NCBI GenBank assembly: GCA_028284465.1
Contig: JANQRR010000002.1
Location: forward strand, 1-64,000
DNA length: 64,000 nucleotides
Origin: Gammaproteobacteria bacterium
GTDB taxonomy: Bacteria; Pseudomonadota; Gammaproteobacteria; JAJFKO01
Reading direction: 5' to 3'
The notes beneath the pieces were generated by a model. That model was given only the letters and a program-made list of their open reading frames with translations. It ran no database searches and was not told the origin of the DNA. Numbering within the stretch: the stretch's first letter is position 1; each line of letters begins with the position of its first letter. The position numbers and the translations under genes were made by a program. Below, piece by piece: positions 35,550 to 45,445 of this stretch.

Positions 35550-37271
35550 ATGACAATAAAAATAGTACGGCGCACTCCAACGACACATTTTACTGGAGAT
35601 TTACATCCCTTATTACAACGTATTTATGCTAATCGAAGTGTAAGTGCTCAAGAAAATTTAGATCGTAGTTTAGCAGCGTTGATATCCTACCAACAATTAT
35701 TTGGTATTCAATCAGCATTAGAATTATTGTTTACAGCGTTAAAAGAACAACAACGTATTATTATTGTTGGTGATTTTGATGCCGATGGCGCCACGAGTAC
35801 TGCTTTGGCAATTAGTGTGCTGCGAATGTTCGGCGCAAAACATGTTGATTATATTGTGCCAAATCGGTTTGAATATGGTTATGGTTTAACACCAGAAATT
35901 GTGGCTTTAGCCGCAACGAACAAACCTGATCTGTTGATCACAGTTGATAATGGTATTTCCAGTATTGCCGGGGTTGCTGCAGCGAATGCATTAGGGATCA
36001 AAGTGTTGATCACCGATCACCATTTAGCAGGTCAGGAATTACCAAATGCCGCAGCGATTATAAATCCTAATCAACCACAAGCGACGTTTCCTTCAAAACA
36101 TTTAGCCGGTGTTGGCGTAATATTCTATGTATTATTAGCGTTACGCAGTTATTTACGAAATCAAGGTTGGTTTGCTGAGCATAATATTGTTGAACCTAAC
36201 ATGTCACAATTTTTAGATCTAGTCGCTCTGGGTACGGTTGCTGATGTAGTAATGCTTGATCAGAATAATCGGATTTTAGTGCATCAAGGTATTCAACGTA
36301 TTCGTGCTGGTAAATGTCGGCCAGGCATTACGGCGCTTATCGAAATTAGTAAACGTACACCACAAAATCTTGTGGCGAGTGATTTAGGGTTTGCACTAGG
36401 ACCACGTTTAAATGCTGCAGGGCGTTTAGATGATATGTCGTTAGGAATTAATTGTTTATTATCCACATCGCTTGAAACCGCACGTGAAATGGCGACAACA
36501 TTAGATTCATTAAATATCGAGCGACGGGCGATCGAACAGAGTATGAAACAACAAGCGTTTATTGAGCTTGATAAGTTAAGTTTGGATCAAAAAGATTTGC
36601 CAGTTGGTTTGTGTTTGTATGATGAAACTTGGCATCAAGGTGTTATTGGAATTTTGGCATCAAGAATTAAAGATCGTTGGCATCGCCCAACAATTGCGTT
36701 CGCCGCAGTCAATGATGATGAGATTAAAGGTTCGGCACGTTCCATCAAAGGTTTACATATTCGTGATGTATTAGCGGATATTGCAAGCCAACATCCAGGG
36801 TTGATCACTAAATTCGGTGGTCATGCTATGGCGGCTGGGCTGAGTTTACCACGCGATAAGTATCATCAGTTTGCGCAAGCATTTGATCAGCAAGTAAAGC
36901 AGCATTTGCATGTTGATGATCTTTATGCACGGATAGATTCTGATGGCGAGTTAGCGGAAGCAGACATAACGTTACAAATTGCTGAGTTAATTCAACAAGC
37001 AGGACCTTGGGGGCAAGGTTTTCCTGAGCCGATGTTTGATGGTGAGTTTGACCTTGTTGATCAACGTATGGTTGGCAGTAAACATTTAAAAATGATTTTA
37101 CGAGTTCCTGGAGGAACACACACATTTCATGCAATCGCCTTCAATGTCGATCTAAATAATTGGCCTAATTACCATTGCCAACGAATTGTAGCAGCCTATC
37201 GGTTAAATATTAATGAGTATAATGGTTTTAGGAATTTACAATTGATCATTGAACATTTAGATGCATCATGA
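35550..37271 (+). CDS. recJ: Single-stranded-DNA-specific exonuclease RecJ
   Basis: The 573-residue protein has the DHH phosphoesterase motifs IIVGDFDADGATSTALAISV, LLITVDNGISS and KVLITDHHLAGQELPNAAAI. DHHA1 segment FGGHAMAAGLSLPRDK and a C-terminal OB-like domain (GPWGQGFPEPMFDGEFDLVD) follow. RecJ degrades single-stranded DNA 5' to 3' in mismatch repair, base-excision repair and RecF recombination. Length fits the family. Its end overlaps the convergent mltD gene by 6 bp. Confidence 0.96.
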   Translation: MTIKIVRRTPTTHFTGDLHPLLQRIYANRSVSAQENLDRSLAALISYQQLFGIQSALELLFTALKEQQRIIIVGDFDADGATSTALAISVLRMFGAKHVDYIVPNRFEYGYGLTPEIVALAATNKPDLLITVDNGISSIAGVAAANALGIKVLITDHHLAGQELPNAAAIINPNQPQATFPSKHLAGVGVIFYVLLALRSYLRNQGWFAEHNIVEPNMSQFLDLVALGTVADVVMLDQNNRILVHQGIQRIRAGKCRPGITALIEISKRTPQNLVASDLGFALGPRLNAAGRLDDMSLGINCLLSTSLETAREMATTLDSLNIERRAIEQSMKQQAFIELDKLSLDQKDLPVGLCLYDETWHQGVIGILASRIKDRWHRPTIAFAAVNDDEIKGSARSIKGLHIRDVLADIASQHPGLITKFGGHAMAAGLSLPRDKYHQFAQAFDQQVKQHLHVDDLYARIDSDGELAEADITLQIAELIQQAGPWGQGFPEPMFDGEFDLVDQRMVGSKHLKMILRVPGGTHTFHAIAFNVDLNNWPNYHCQRIVAAYRLNINEYNGFRNLQLIIEHLDAS

Positions 37272-38801
37272 CAAATATATTTTTAAAATTTGATGACGAT
37301 GAAGCCGTTGATGTGCAGACATTTTATTCCAACGACGCAATTTTTTGACTGACACTTTGTAATGTTTAGCGATCGTCCATAAAGATTCACCTTTTTTAAC
37401 TTTATGTGTTAATACATGCTGTTTACCGTAAGTGTATGCTATATTCGGTACTAATCGCCACAGTACTAACGCTTTACCATTGTGTAAATGATAATGTTTA
37501 CTAAGATGATTCCAATGACGAAGTTGCCAAACCTTAACGCCATAAACTCTAGCAACATCTCTTAATGATTCATTATTTCGTGCAATATGGACAATCCGTT
37601 GTGAATGTGTTGGTTGATGGTGCTTAAGAAATCCTGGGTTAGGTATTTTACCCTGAGTATTTTTAGTGTTATTGCCATGGCGTGGGATTGTTAGCGTTTG
37701 ACCGATGTTAATTTGATTAGACGGTAATTTATTAACATGTTTAATCATTGCAATTGAAGTGTGATTGCGTACGGCTAATTTAGCAAGAGTATCACCTTTA
37801 GCTACACGGTATTGGAACCATTCACGTTGTTGTTTTTCTGCTTGCGCGAGATTCTTTTTGAATAATTCAACTTTACTAATTGGGATCACTAATTTATTAG
37901 GGCCTTTAGGATCAGTTATCCAGTGATTGTAGCCAGGATTTAAACGATAAAGTTCAAGTAAATTCATGTGAGCAAGCTTAGCGGCATAAGCAAGATTAAT
38001 TTGATGGCCAACATCGATTTGGGTTAAATACGGTTGGTTCTTAACTCGCGGCAACGATACTGGATATTCTCGAGGGTGTTTAAGAATACATGCTAGAGCT
38101 AATAATCGTGGCACATAATTGCGAGTTTCACGTGGCAAGCGTAAATACCAAAATTCAGTACGCCGTCGATGTTTAATATTATAATGAACAGAATTTAATA
38201 ATGTGCCTTCTCCAGAGTTATACGCGGCAATAGCCAATAACCAATTACCTTTAAATACATGATCTAAATAAGTGAAATAATCTAAAGCCGCGCGTGTTGA
38301 TGCAAACACATCACGACGACCATCGTACCACCAGTCTTGTTTTAAACCGAAACCAGAACCTGTTCCTGGCATGATTTGCCATAATCCTGCTGCACCCTGG
38401 CGTGAATAAGCAAATGGATTATAAGCACTTTCGATCATTGGTAGTAAAGCTAGTTCAGTTGGCAAATGACGTTTTTCAACTTGCGAATAAACGTAATGAA
38501 GATAAGGTTTTGAGGCAACAGCAACGCTATATAAAAAACCACGATGCTGTAAAAACCATTCAATTTGATGACGAACATAATAATTACTGCATTGATCGTT
38601 TAAGCTAAAGCTGTAACGTAATTGTCGCCAAAGGCTTTGATGTTGAGAATATCGATAGGGAGAATTAATAAAGAAATAGCCATAAGCTTTGCTAACAAAA
38701 CATACATTGGTTGCGATAAGCAATAGTAACATTAATGGGATAAATAATGTTCGTTGAATAAATGAACCTTGATGCATTGCTTTCCTCAACTTCCTCATCA
38801 T
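37266..38801 (-). CDS. mltD: Membrane-bound lytic transglycosylase D with three LysM domains
   Basis: The 511-residue protein has a signal anchor at residues about 19-42. A lytic transglycosylase domain (about 90-240) has catalytic Glu in ALLPMIESAYNPFAYSRQGA and AGLWQIMPGTGSGFGLKQDW. Three LysM repeats lie near 342-388, 408-452 and 463-510 (for example YRVAKGDTLAKLAVRNHTSI). It cleaves glycan strands to 1,6-anhydromuropeptides at the periplasmic face. E. coli MltD has two LysM repeats. Here there is no clear lipobox Cys, so anchoring may be by the N-terminal helix. The gene follows gloB by 5 bp. Confidence 0.94.
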   Translation of the reverse strand: MMRKLRKAMHQGSFIQRTLFIPLMLLLLIATNVCFVSKAYGYFFINSPYRYSQHQSLWRQLRYSFSLNDQCSNYYVRHQIEWFLQHRGFLYSVAVASKPYLHYVYSQVEKRHLPTELALLPMIESAYNPFAYSRQGAAGLWQIMPGTGSGFGLKQDWWYDGRRDVFASTRAALDYFTYLDHVFKGNWLLAIAAYNSGEGTLLNSVHYNIKHRRRTEFWYLRLPRETRNYVPRLLALACILKHPREYPVSLPRVKNQPYLTQIDVGHQINLAYAAKLAHMNLLELYRLNPGYNHWITDPKGPNKLVIPISKVELFKKNLAQAEKQQREWFQYRVAKGDTLAKLAVRNHTSIAMIKHVNKLPSNQINIGQTLTIPRHGNNTKNTQGKIPNPGFLKHHQPTHSQRIVHIARNNESLRDVARVYGVKVWQLRHWNHLSKHYHLHNGKALVLWRLVPNIAYTYGKQHVLTHKVKKGESLWTIAKHYKVSVKKLRRWNKMSAHQRLHRHQILKIYLS

Positions 38802-38806
38802 CTTAA

Positions 38807-39577
38807 CTAGAATACATCCTTCCAGCGGCGAATGGTAGCAAACACCTCGATTGGCGAAGATAAGGTTTTGTTTGCATATTTTTCTGCCGCTTGGCGCACG
38901 CTTGGCAGATCAGTTCGCAAGAATGGATTGGTAAGTTTTTCAAGGCCAATGGTGGATGGCAAGGTTGGTAAACCTTGATCACGTAATTTTAGAGTTGTTG
39001 TTAAACGTTTAGCAATATCATCATTTGCAGGTTCAATAAGACTGGCAAATCGTAAGTTATGCTCAGTATATTCATGCCCGCAATAAATTTGCGTATCGTC
39101 AGGCAATGCCGCTATTTTTTGTAAGGTGGTATACATTTGGGCGGGAGTTCCTTCAAATAAACGACCACAGCCAGCGGCAAATAACGTATCGCCGCAAAAT
39201 AGCATACCGTGTCCATAATAAGCGATATGCCCAAGCGTGTGCCCTGGGATCTCAAGAATACGAAAGCTAAGTTGTAATTCTGGTAGATCAATTTTGTCAT
39301 TTTCACTAAGTGTTTGCGTTAAATTTTTAACCGGATCATGCTTGGGGCCAAATACAGTTACGGGATATTGCGTTAAAATTTTCCCTATGCCACCAGTATG
39401 ATCGTAATGATGATGAGTAATTAAAATTGTTTTAAGCTGTAACGCTTGTTTATTTAGCACATCAAATACAGGCTGAGCATCACCTGGATCAACAATGGCG
39501 CAAATCTTAGCATGAATCGGCCGCAACAGCCAGATATAATTATCAGCAAAAGCAGGAATAGGAATAACTTCAAGCAT
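38807..39577 (-). CDS. gloB: Hydroxyacylglutathione hydrolase (glyoxalase II)
   Basis: The 256-residue enzyme starts MLEVIPIPAFADNYIWLL, like other GloB proteins. It has the binuclear metal motif THHHYDHTGG, then IPGHTLGHIAYYG, LFCGDTLFAAGCGRLFEG and YCGHEYTEHNLRFA, and the C-terminal HAGH domain. It hydrolyses S-lactoylglutathione to lactate in methylglyoxal detoxification. ATG 39577 is chosen by family start; ATG at 39592 adds five residues. It diverges from the methyltransferase gene, matching the gloB-yafS-rnhA-dnaQ layout of gammaproteobacteria. Confidence 0.95.
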   Translation of the reverse strand: MLEVIPIPAFADNYIWLLRPIHAKICAIVDPGDAQPVFDVLNKQALQLKTILITHHHYDHTGGIGKILTQYPVTVFGPKHDPVKNLTQTLSENDKIDLPELQLSFRILEIPGHTLGHIAYYGHGMLFCGDTLFAAGCGRLFEGTPAQMYTTLQKIAALPDDTQIYCGHEYTEHNLRFASLIEPANDDIAKRLTTTLKLRDQGLPTLPSTIGLEKLTNPFLRTDLPSVRQAAEKYANKTLSSPIEVFATIRRWKDVF

Positions 39578-39640
39578 TATTTTGCCCATCATTTAATGAT
39601 ATAGTTGGGGATGATGCAGTATAGCTGATTGGAAAGGTAA

Positions 39641-40378
39641 ATGTCACATTATGATTTAGATAAATGGTACCAAGAACCACTTGGCAGTTCGCTATTGGAA
39701 TTGGAAAAACGCTGTTTGGAAGATATCTTGCCGGGTTTTTTTGGTAATTATTTATTACAGCCAGCGAGCATGTTTGCCAGTAGTCACAGCAGTGTTAGCC
39801 CGATTTATCATTCTATCACTATCGGTTCACAGCATGATAAAGCTGAGTTTAAACCTACGGTGGTTGGTGACATATTAGAATTACCATTTTTTCACGACAG
39901 TATCGATTTAGTATTATTACCACATGTACTTGAGTTTCAAGCAAAACCACAACAACTGTTAGCAGAAGCGTATCGCGTATTAAAACCTCAAGGCCATTTG
40001 GTGATACTAGGATTTAACCCGTTAAGTTCATGGGGTATTTGGCGAATGTGGCGACGTTTTAGTAAACAATGCCCATGGCCGGGAAAATTTATTAGTGCAG
40101 ATAAAGTGCGACATTGGTTAAAACAAATGAATGCACAAACTGTAGAAACGCGTTATATTTTCTATCGGCCACCGTTAAAAAATCTAAAATTATTGCAAAA
40201 CTTGATGTTTATGGAATACTTATCGCGATTTTCGTGGCTAGGTTTTGGTGCGGCTTATGTATTGGTCGCACAAAAACAAGTAATACCGTTGAAACCTATT
40301 CGTGCTCCTTGGCGTCAGCGTCAGGTGGCAATTGGCAAAGGTTTTGCGGAACCAACAATCCGCGGTGGAATTAAATAA
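39641..40378 (+). CDS. Class I SAM-dependent methyltransferase (YafS-like)
   Basis: The 245-residue protein contains a methyltransferase-11 type core: DILELPFFHDSIDLVLLPHV, LEFQAKPQQLLAEAYRVLKP and GHLVILGFNPLSSWGIWRMW. The usual motif I glycine-rich loop is weak, because the segment before it (SITIGSQHDKAEFK) is diverged. Position between gloB and rnhA matches E. coli yafS. Substrate is unknown. The C-terminal 60 residues, with VLVAQKQVIPLKPIRA, are also typical of this subgroup. Confidence 0.9.
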   Translation: MSHYDLDKWYQEPLGSSLLELEKRCLEDILPGFFGNYLLQPASMFASSHSSVSPIYHSITIGSQHDKAEFKPTVVGDILELPFFHDSIDLVLLPHVLEFQAKPQQLLAEAYRVLKPQGHLVILGFNPLSSWGIWRMWRRFSKQCPWPGKFISADKVRHWLKQMNAQTVETRYIFYRPPLKNLKLLQNLMFMEYLSRFSWLGFGAAYVLVAQKQVIPLKPIRAPWRQRQVAIGKGFAEPTIRGGIK

Positions 40379-40410
40379 TTATCATAACAATTTATAATAG
40401 GCATTAATTA

Positions 40411-40860
40411 ATGGTAACGACAAAAGTAGTTGAAATGTATACTGACGGTGCCTGTCGAGGTAATCCAGGCCCAGGTGGTTGGGGAGTGTTATTACAATAT
40501 AATGGCCATAAAAAACAACTTAAAGGGGCTGAGGTACATACCACAAATAATAGAATGGAGATCACCGCAGCAATTGAAGGTTTAGCAGCACTAACTCGAG
40601 CATGTAAAGTGTCATTAACTACCGATTCACAATACTTGCGTCGAGGTGTAACTCAATGGCTAGCAAATTGGAAGCGACATAACTGGCGAACGGCAGCAAA
40701 AAAGCCGGTGAAAAATGTTGATTTATGGCAACGGCTGGATGAAGAATTGCAGCGTCATCACATTGATTGGCATTGGGTAAAGGGACATAGTGGTCATCCT
40801 GGTAATGAAATCGCTGATGCGTTAGCAAATGCAGCTATCGATGAATTATTAGTTAAATAA
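40411..40860 (+). CDS. rnhA: Ribonuclease HI
   Basis: The 149-residue enzyme has the four acidic catalytic residues in context: [20 protein letters not shown] (Asp), [14 protein letters not shown] (Glu), [12 protein letters not shown] (Asp) and [13 protein letters not shown] (Asp). The basic handle region and [14 protein letters not shown] are present. It removes RNA from RNA-DNA hybrids. Length is close to E. coli RnhA (155). dnaQ follows 31 bp downstream on the same strand, whereas in E. coli the two are divergent. Confidence 0.97.
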   Translation: MVTTKVVEMYTDGACRGNPGPGGWGVLLQYNGHKKQLKGAEVHTTNNRMEITAAIEGLAALTRACKVSLTTDSQYLRRGVTQWLANWKRHNWRTAAKKPVKNVDLWQRLDEELQRHHIDWHWVKGHSGHPGNEIADALANAAIDELLVK

Positions 40861-40891
40861 GAATGAGTAATCGAAAATAGAGGTAACAACC

Positions 40892-41632
40892 ATGCGACAA
40901 GTGGTGTTAGACACAGAAACAACAGGCTTGAAGACTAAAGATGGTCATCGAGTCATTGAAATCGGTTGTGTCGAACTCAGTAATCGGCGCTTAACTGGCA
41001 AGACCTATCATCAATATATTAATCCGCAACGCGATATTGATGAAGGTGCGATAAACGTGCATGGGATCACTAATCAATTTCTTGCAGACAAGCCATTGTT
41101 TACTGACATTGTTGATGAATTTATTTTATTTATCAAAGATGCAGAATTAGTTATTCATAATGCGGCATTTGATGTGGGATTTCTTAATTATGAATTTAAG
41201 CTGGCAAAACGAAGATTAGGTAATGTTAATAAGTATTGTCAAGTCTTCGATACATTAACTTTAGCGCGCAGCTTGCATCCAGGCCAGCGCAATAGCTTAG
41301 ATGCATTGTGTAAGCGTTATGAAATTGACAATTCACAGCGAGAATTGCATGGTGCTTTGTTAGATGCGGAAATCTTAGCGCAAGTTTATTTAGCCATGAC
41401 TAGTGGCCAGGAAAGCTTGTTTATTGATAATGTTAATAACGCCAAACAAACAAATGATGCTTCAGACTCAGCGCAAGCTATAGAAGCAGTGCAAAAAACT
41501 CATTTAACAACGCCAGTGATCGCTGCAACTAAAGAAGAATTAATGGCGCATGAACAGCAATTACAAGCGATACAGCAAGCGAGCAAACAATGTTTATGGT
41601 TAGCTGAAGAAGGGTTAACTCATGCAAATTAA
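40892..41632 (+). CDS. dnaQ: DNA polymerase III epsilon subunit (proofreading exonuclease)
   Basis: The 246-residue protein has the DEDDh exonuclease motifs VLDTETTGLKTKDGHRVIEI, LVIHNAAFDVGFLNYEF and RELHGALLDAEILAQVYLAM. A clamp-binding-like GQESLFI follows near residue 172, then a C-terminal segment expected to bind the polymerase alpha subunit. It proofreads in the replicative polymerase. The stop overlaps the nhaA start by 11 bp. Confidence 0.96.
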   Translation: MRQVVLDTETTGLKTKDGHRVIEIGCVELSNRRLTGKTYHQYINPQRDIDEGAINVHGITNQFLADKPLFTDIVDEFILFIKDAELVIHNAAFDVGFLNYEFKLAKRRLGNVNKYCQVFDTLTLARSLHPGQRNSLDALCKRYEIDNSQRELHGALLDAEILAQVYLAMTSGQESLFIDNVNNAKQTNDASDSAQAIEAVQKTHLTTPVIAATKEELMAHEQQLQAIQQASKQCLWLAEEGLTHAN

Positions 41633-42818
41633 AACGATACGCGAATTTATAAAATTAGAATCATCAGGCGGGATCATATTGGTTGTGACCGCAGCGTTAG
41701 CGTTAATTCTTGATAATTCACCCTTAGCAAAGTACTACAGTTTATTATTGTCAACTCGTTTTGCAATTCATCTAGGAAACATTGGCCTTGATAAGCCATT
41801 AATATTGTGGATTAACGATGGGTTAATGGCAATATTCTTTTTGCTTGTTGGTATGGAAATTAAACGTGAAATTATTGTTGGTGAATTAAGTAGTTCAAGT
41901 CGTTTAGTATTGCCAGGCATTGCGGCAGTTGGTGGTATGATAGTGCCAGCATTTTTATATATCGCTGTTAATTACCATCAAGCTACAGGCTTACGTGGCT
42001 GGGCAATTCCGACTGCCACAGATATTGCTTTTGCTCTAGGAATTTTATCGATATTGGGTAGGCGAATTCCAGTGTCTTTAAAGATATTTTTAACCGCGTT
42101 AGCAATTCTTGATGATATTGGCGCGATAGTGATTATTGCGGCATTTTATTCTACCAATTTATCTTATTATGCGTTAATTGCTGCGTTAATTTGCGTAATA
42201 GTGTTAGTTGTTATTAATCGTGCAGGTATTGTCAGCATTGCGCCGTATATGATTATTGGTGTGGTGTTGTGGGTTTGTGTATTAAAGTCTGGAGTGCATG
42301 CGACTTTAGCGGGTGTCGTGGTAGCATTGTGTATTCCGTTGCAAGGTAAAGTCGGGGATAATCATTCACCGTTACGTTATCTTGAAGAAACTTTACACCC
42401 GTGGGTGGCTTATGGCGTTTTGCCAATTTTTGCGTTTGCTAATGCGGGAATTTCATTTAGTGGCATTACTTTCGCTGATCTTTTTAAACCGCTTCCATTT
42501 GGAATTGCTATCGGTTTGTTTATTGGTAAACAGCTTGGTGTGTTTGGCGCAACTTGGTTGTGTATCAAGAGTGGTTTAGCTAAGTTACCAAGTAATGCAA
42601 CTTGGGTGATGTTATATGGAATTTCATTATTATGTGGCGTTGGATTTACGATGAGTTTATTTATCGGGACACTAGCATTTAAAGAAAGTGATCCACAGTT
42701 TGCGACTTATGTCAGATTTGGAGTTCTCACAGGATCACTATTATCAGGGATCATGGGTTATCTAGTGCTGCGGATTTGTTCGCGTAAGGTTGTTGTTGAA
42801 GATCAGCATAGTTTGTAA
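41622..42818 (+). CDS. nhaA: Na+/H+ antiporter NhaA
   Basis: The 398-residue antiporter has about twelve membrane segments. It shows NhaA hallmarks: WINDGLMAIFFLLVGMEIKR near the N-terminus, AIPTATDIAFALGILSILG (assembly TM4), the essential Asp pair in LAILDDIGAIVIIAAFY, and GVLPIFAFANAGISF. It exports sodium or lithium in exchange for protons and controls pH. It overlaps dnaQ by 11 bp, an unusual pairing. After it the accessory block begins. Confidence 0.96.
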   Translation: MQIKTIREFIKLESSGGIILVVTAALALILDNSPLAKYYSLLLSTRFAIHLGNIGLDKPLILWINDGLMAIFFLLVGMEIKREIIVGELSSSSRLVLPGIAAVGGMIVPAFLYIAVNYHQATGLRGWAIPTATDIAFALGILSILGRRIPVSLKIFLTALAILDDIGAIVIIAAFYSTNLSYYALIAALICVIVLVVINRAGIVSIAPYMIIGVVLWVCVLKSGVHATLAGVVVALCIPLQGKVGDNHSPLRYLEETLHPWVAYGVLPIFAFANAGISFSGITFADLFKPLPFGIAIGLFIGKQLGVFGATWLCIKSGLAKLPSNATWVMLYGISLLCGVGFTMSLFIGTLAFKESDPQFATYVRFGVLTGSLLSGIMGYLVLRICSRKVVVEDQHSL

Positions 42819-42984
42819 ATTTTTAATCATGTAGAGTTTTGTGTAAAATTTTCCCCTATATATCACTCCGTTTTATTGATAGTAATTTAACTGTGTAACT
42901 TTTATTCGAAATGATTTTTTGGTATAGTATACATGAATAAATATAGTGTATATGGAGTCGTATGCTAATAAAATGGTGTTATAA

Positions 42985-44289
42985 ATGTTTACTGGAGTTA
43001 TAAAGCCAATTAAAAAGTTCATTGACAAAAAAGTTAATGAAATGGGGGCGCAATATACAGCTTTTGGCATATTTGGAGTTCTAAACTATCCGATCTTTTA
43101 TTTTATATGGACTAATGTTTCTCAACAGACCTATACAAATCTATTTTTAAGATTGATTGCAACATTATTATGTTTTGCGCTCGTGTTACATAAACTCTGG
43201 CCACGAGCATTAGCATCTTATTTACCTTTATATTGGTATGTTACTTTATGTTATTGTTTGCCATTTTTTTTTACTTATATGTTATTGAAAAATAAGTTTG
43301 GATATTTGTGGTTTGCAAATACAGTCGTTATATTATTTTGTTTAATGCTTTTGGTAGATTGGTTGAGCTTCATCATATTGCAGATAATAGGTGTAATTTT
43401 AGCAATAGTTTTTTATGGTATCACTTCTCCTATTTTTATACCACATGACGCTAACATCGACTATAAGGGTATGGCAATTACGTATGTTGTTTCAATAGTT
43501 GTAGGCATAGTTTTCGCACATAACAGGGAGATATTAGAAAAAACGAAATTAATGACAATGTCAATGTTAGGAAAGGTTGTTGCTCACGAACTACGTACTC
43601 CATTAGCGACGATAAATGTAAGCAGTGAAAATATAAATAATTTCCTGCCTAGTCTTATTGAGACATATAAGATTGCACGAAAAACACAATTAGCTCAATC
43701 ATCTGTAAAAGAAATTTCACCACAGCAATTATCATCTTTAGGTAAAGCTATTGCAATTATTCAAAATGAAACTGCAGCAGCATTTTTATTTATTGACATG
43801 TTGTTAGTTAATATCAAAGCGTTACACTATGAAGTTAAAACTGACGTTTTTTCAATTTCTCAATGTATTAGTGATGCTTTGGGCAGATATCCATTTAAGT
43901 TAAATCAAAGCGAGCTTATTCATTTTAATAGAGCTAATGACTATAAGATATTAGGTAATAAGCTAGTGATTGAGCATGTCTTATTTAACCTGCTGCGTAA
44001 TGCGCTGTATTATGTTGCAGCTGCAGGTAAAGGAAAGATTTATATTTGGCTTGAACAAGGAGATAATTATAACAGATTATATTTCAAAGATACCGGAGCA
44101 GGAATTGCTAAAAATATTTTGCCACGCATATTTGATCAATTCTTTTCGAAAACACGGCATGGCGCAGGGATTGGTTTAAATTTTTGTAAAGTAACTATGG
44201 AGTCTTTAGGAGGAAAAATTAAGTGTGAGTCACTAGAGAGTGAGTATACTCAATTTATGTTGAGTTTTCCCAAATTGACAGAGACATAG
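42985..44289 (+). CDS. CqsS/LqsS-like membrane sensor histidine kinase
   Basis: The 434-residue kinase has about six membrane segments in residues 25-178. Their start, YTAFGIFGVLNYPIFYFIWT, with LFLRLIATLL, resembles the CqsS-type autoinducer sensor domain. An H-box with His201 in GKVVAHELRTPLATI and a catalytic domain with NLLRNALYYVAAAGKGKIYI, DTGAGIAKNILPRIFDQFFS and GAGIGLNFCK follow. CqsS and Legionella LqsS sense alpha-hydroxyketones. No cqsA/lqsA synthase gene lies in this window, so the ligand is inferred. The response regulator gene follows 44 bp downstream. A TATAGT -10-like element is near 42922. Confidence 0.85.
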   Translation: MFTGVIKPIKKFIDKKVNEMGAQYTAFGIFGVLNYPIFYFIWTNVSQQTYTNLFLRLIATLLCFALVLHKLWPRALASYLPLYWYVTLCYCLPFFFTYMLLKNKFGYLWFANTVVILFCLMLLVDWLSFIILQIIGVILAIVFYGITSPIFIPHDANIDYKGMAITYVVSIVVGIVFAHNREILEKTKLMTMSMLGKVVAHELRTPLATINVSSENINNFLPSLIETYKIARKTQLAQSSVKEISPQQLSSLGKAIAIIQNETAAAFLFIDMLLVNIKALHYEVKTDVFSISQCISDALGRYPFKLNQSELIHFNRANDYKILGNKLVIEHVLFNLLRNALYYVAAAGKGKIYIWLEQGDNYNRLYFKDTGAGIAKNILPRIFDQFFSKTRHGAGIGLNFCKVTMESLGGKIKCESLESEYTQFMLSFPKLTET

Positions 44290-44333
44290 ATTTTTATATA
44301 ATGATTAAATTTATTTTAAAGGGACATTAATAG

Positions 44334-45323
44334 ATGCAAGCTAAACAACTCAGCCTTTGTTATTTCCCAACAAAGGTAGTCATTGTGGATGATAATATAG
44401 ATTTCATAAATAGCATATCATCAGGTTTGACTGACCTCATAAAAACTGAAAATTTTGATGATCCTAAAAAAGCTTTAAACTATCTTAGTAATGACTATAA
44501 AGGTACAACTTATCTAGAGCGCTGTATTCAAGCTGACGAAGATGCTCATGTTGATCATATGGTCATTGATCTTAATGTGCGTTCAATACATAAAGAAATT
44601 TACAATCCACAACGATTTGCTGAGATTTCAGTGTTAGTCGTTGATTATGCGATGCCAGGAATGGATGGCTTGGAACTCTGTGAGAAAATTAATAATAAAA
44701 ATTTGAAAATAATTATGTTAACTGGTGAAGCTGATTATGAGCTCGCAGTCACGGCATTTAATGAAGGTATTATTCATAAATTTATTAAAAAAAGTACGCC
44801 TAAACTTACACAGCAGCTTAGTAAAGAAATAGCTATGCTGCAAAAAGAATATTTTGTAGATTTAACGAATCAAATGCTCAGCCAAATCACCAAGAAGAAT
44901 TCAGCTATATTAAAATGCTTAACTGATCCTAAATTTGTTAGCTTTTTTGAGTCCTTATGTGGAGATAAGAAAATCTGTGAGTATTATTTAATGGATAATT
45001 ATGGCAGTTTTTTGTTAATAGATCGAAAAGGCAAGCAGAGTTGTTTAGCAGTAAAAGATGAAACTGAAATGGAAGAATGCTATCGTTTTGTTGATTTTGA
45101 AAAAGCACCTGATGGTGTGGTCAGGGCGTTAAAAAATCGCCAGAAAATCCCTTATTTTCACACCGAAAAAGATTTACAAACCCCACCAGCAGCGTGGGCA
45201 GATTATATGCATCCTGCGACCAAATTATCTGGCGACCAGATCTACTATTATGCGTATTTAACTGAAAAAGACATTGATTTATCGCATGATAAGGTCCATA
45301 CATATAGCCAACGCATTTTATAA
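44334..45323 (+). CDS. Response regulator with enlarged receiver domain, partner of CqsS-like kinase
   Basis: The 329-residue protein starts with a receiver fold (VVIVDDNIDFINSIS, acidic pair at 19-20). The phosphoacceptor is Asp104 in VLVVDYAMPGMDGLELCEKI, with Thr130 in IIMLTGEADYELAVTAFNEG and Lys152. In ordinary receivers the Asp is near 53-57, so about 45 extra residues lie ahead of it (62-95). The C-terminal half (160-329) has no DNA-binding motif that I recognise. The pairing recalls Legionella LqsS-LqsR, but orthology is not proven. It is 44 bp after the kinase, so it is probably co-transcribed. Confidence 0.82.
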   Translation: MQAKQLSLCYFPTKVVIVDDNIDFINSISSGLTDLIKTENFDDPKKALNYLSNDYKGTTYLERCIQADEDAHVDHMVIDLNVRSIHKEIYNPQRFAEISVLVVDYAMPGMDGLELCEKINNKNLKIIMLTGEADYELAVTAFNEGIIHKFIKKSTPKLTQQLSKEIAMLQKEYFVDLTNQMLSQITKKNSAILKCLTDPKFVSFFESLCGDKKICEYYLMDNYGSFLLIDRKGKQSCLAVKDETEMEECYRFVDFEKAPDGVVRALKNRQKIPYFHTEKDLQTPPAAWADYMHPATKLSGDQIYYYAYLTEKDIDLSHDKVHTYSQRIL

Positions 45324-45374
45324 CTCATTGATTTTATGGCATTTATTGAAAAAGCAATGTTAACTAAGCAAACA

Positions 45375-45416
45375 CTAACTTAGCTTTTGCTAACTTAGTG
45401 CGAGCTAAGTTATAAT
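45375..45416 (+). promoter_or_regulatory. Palindromic operator overlapping a promoter of the AAA ATPase gene
   Basis: TAACTTAG (45391-45398) and CTAAGTTA (45405-45412) form a perfect 8-bp inverted repeat with a 6-base spacer. Another half-site, CTAACTTAG, is at 45375-45383, and a relative (TAACTAAGC) at 45361. A -35-like TTGCTA (45387-45392) and TATAAT (45411-45416), 18 bp apart, overlap the palindrome. A bound protein would block RNA polymerase. The binding protein is unknown; the downstream gene's C-terminal winged helix is one option. Confidence 0.55.
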
Positions 45417-45445
45417 CCACTTACTTAACATTTGTGGAGAAAGCA

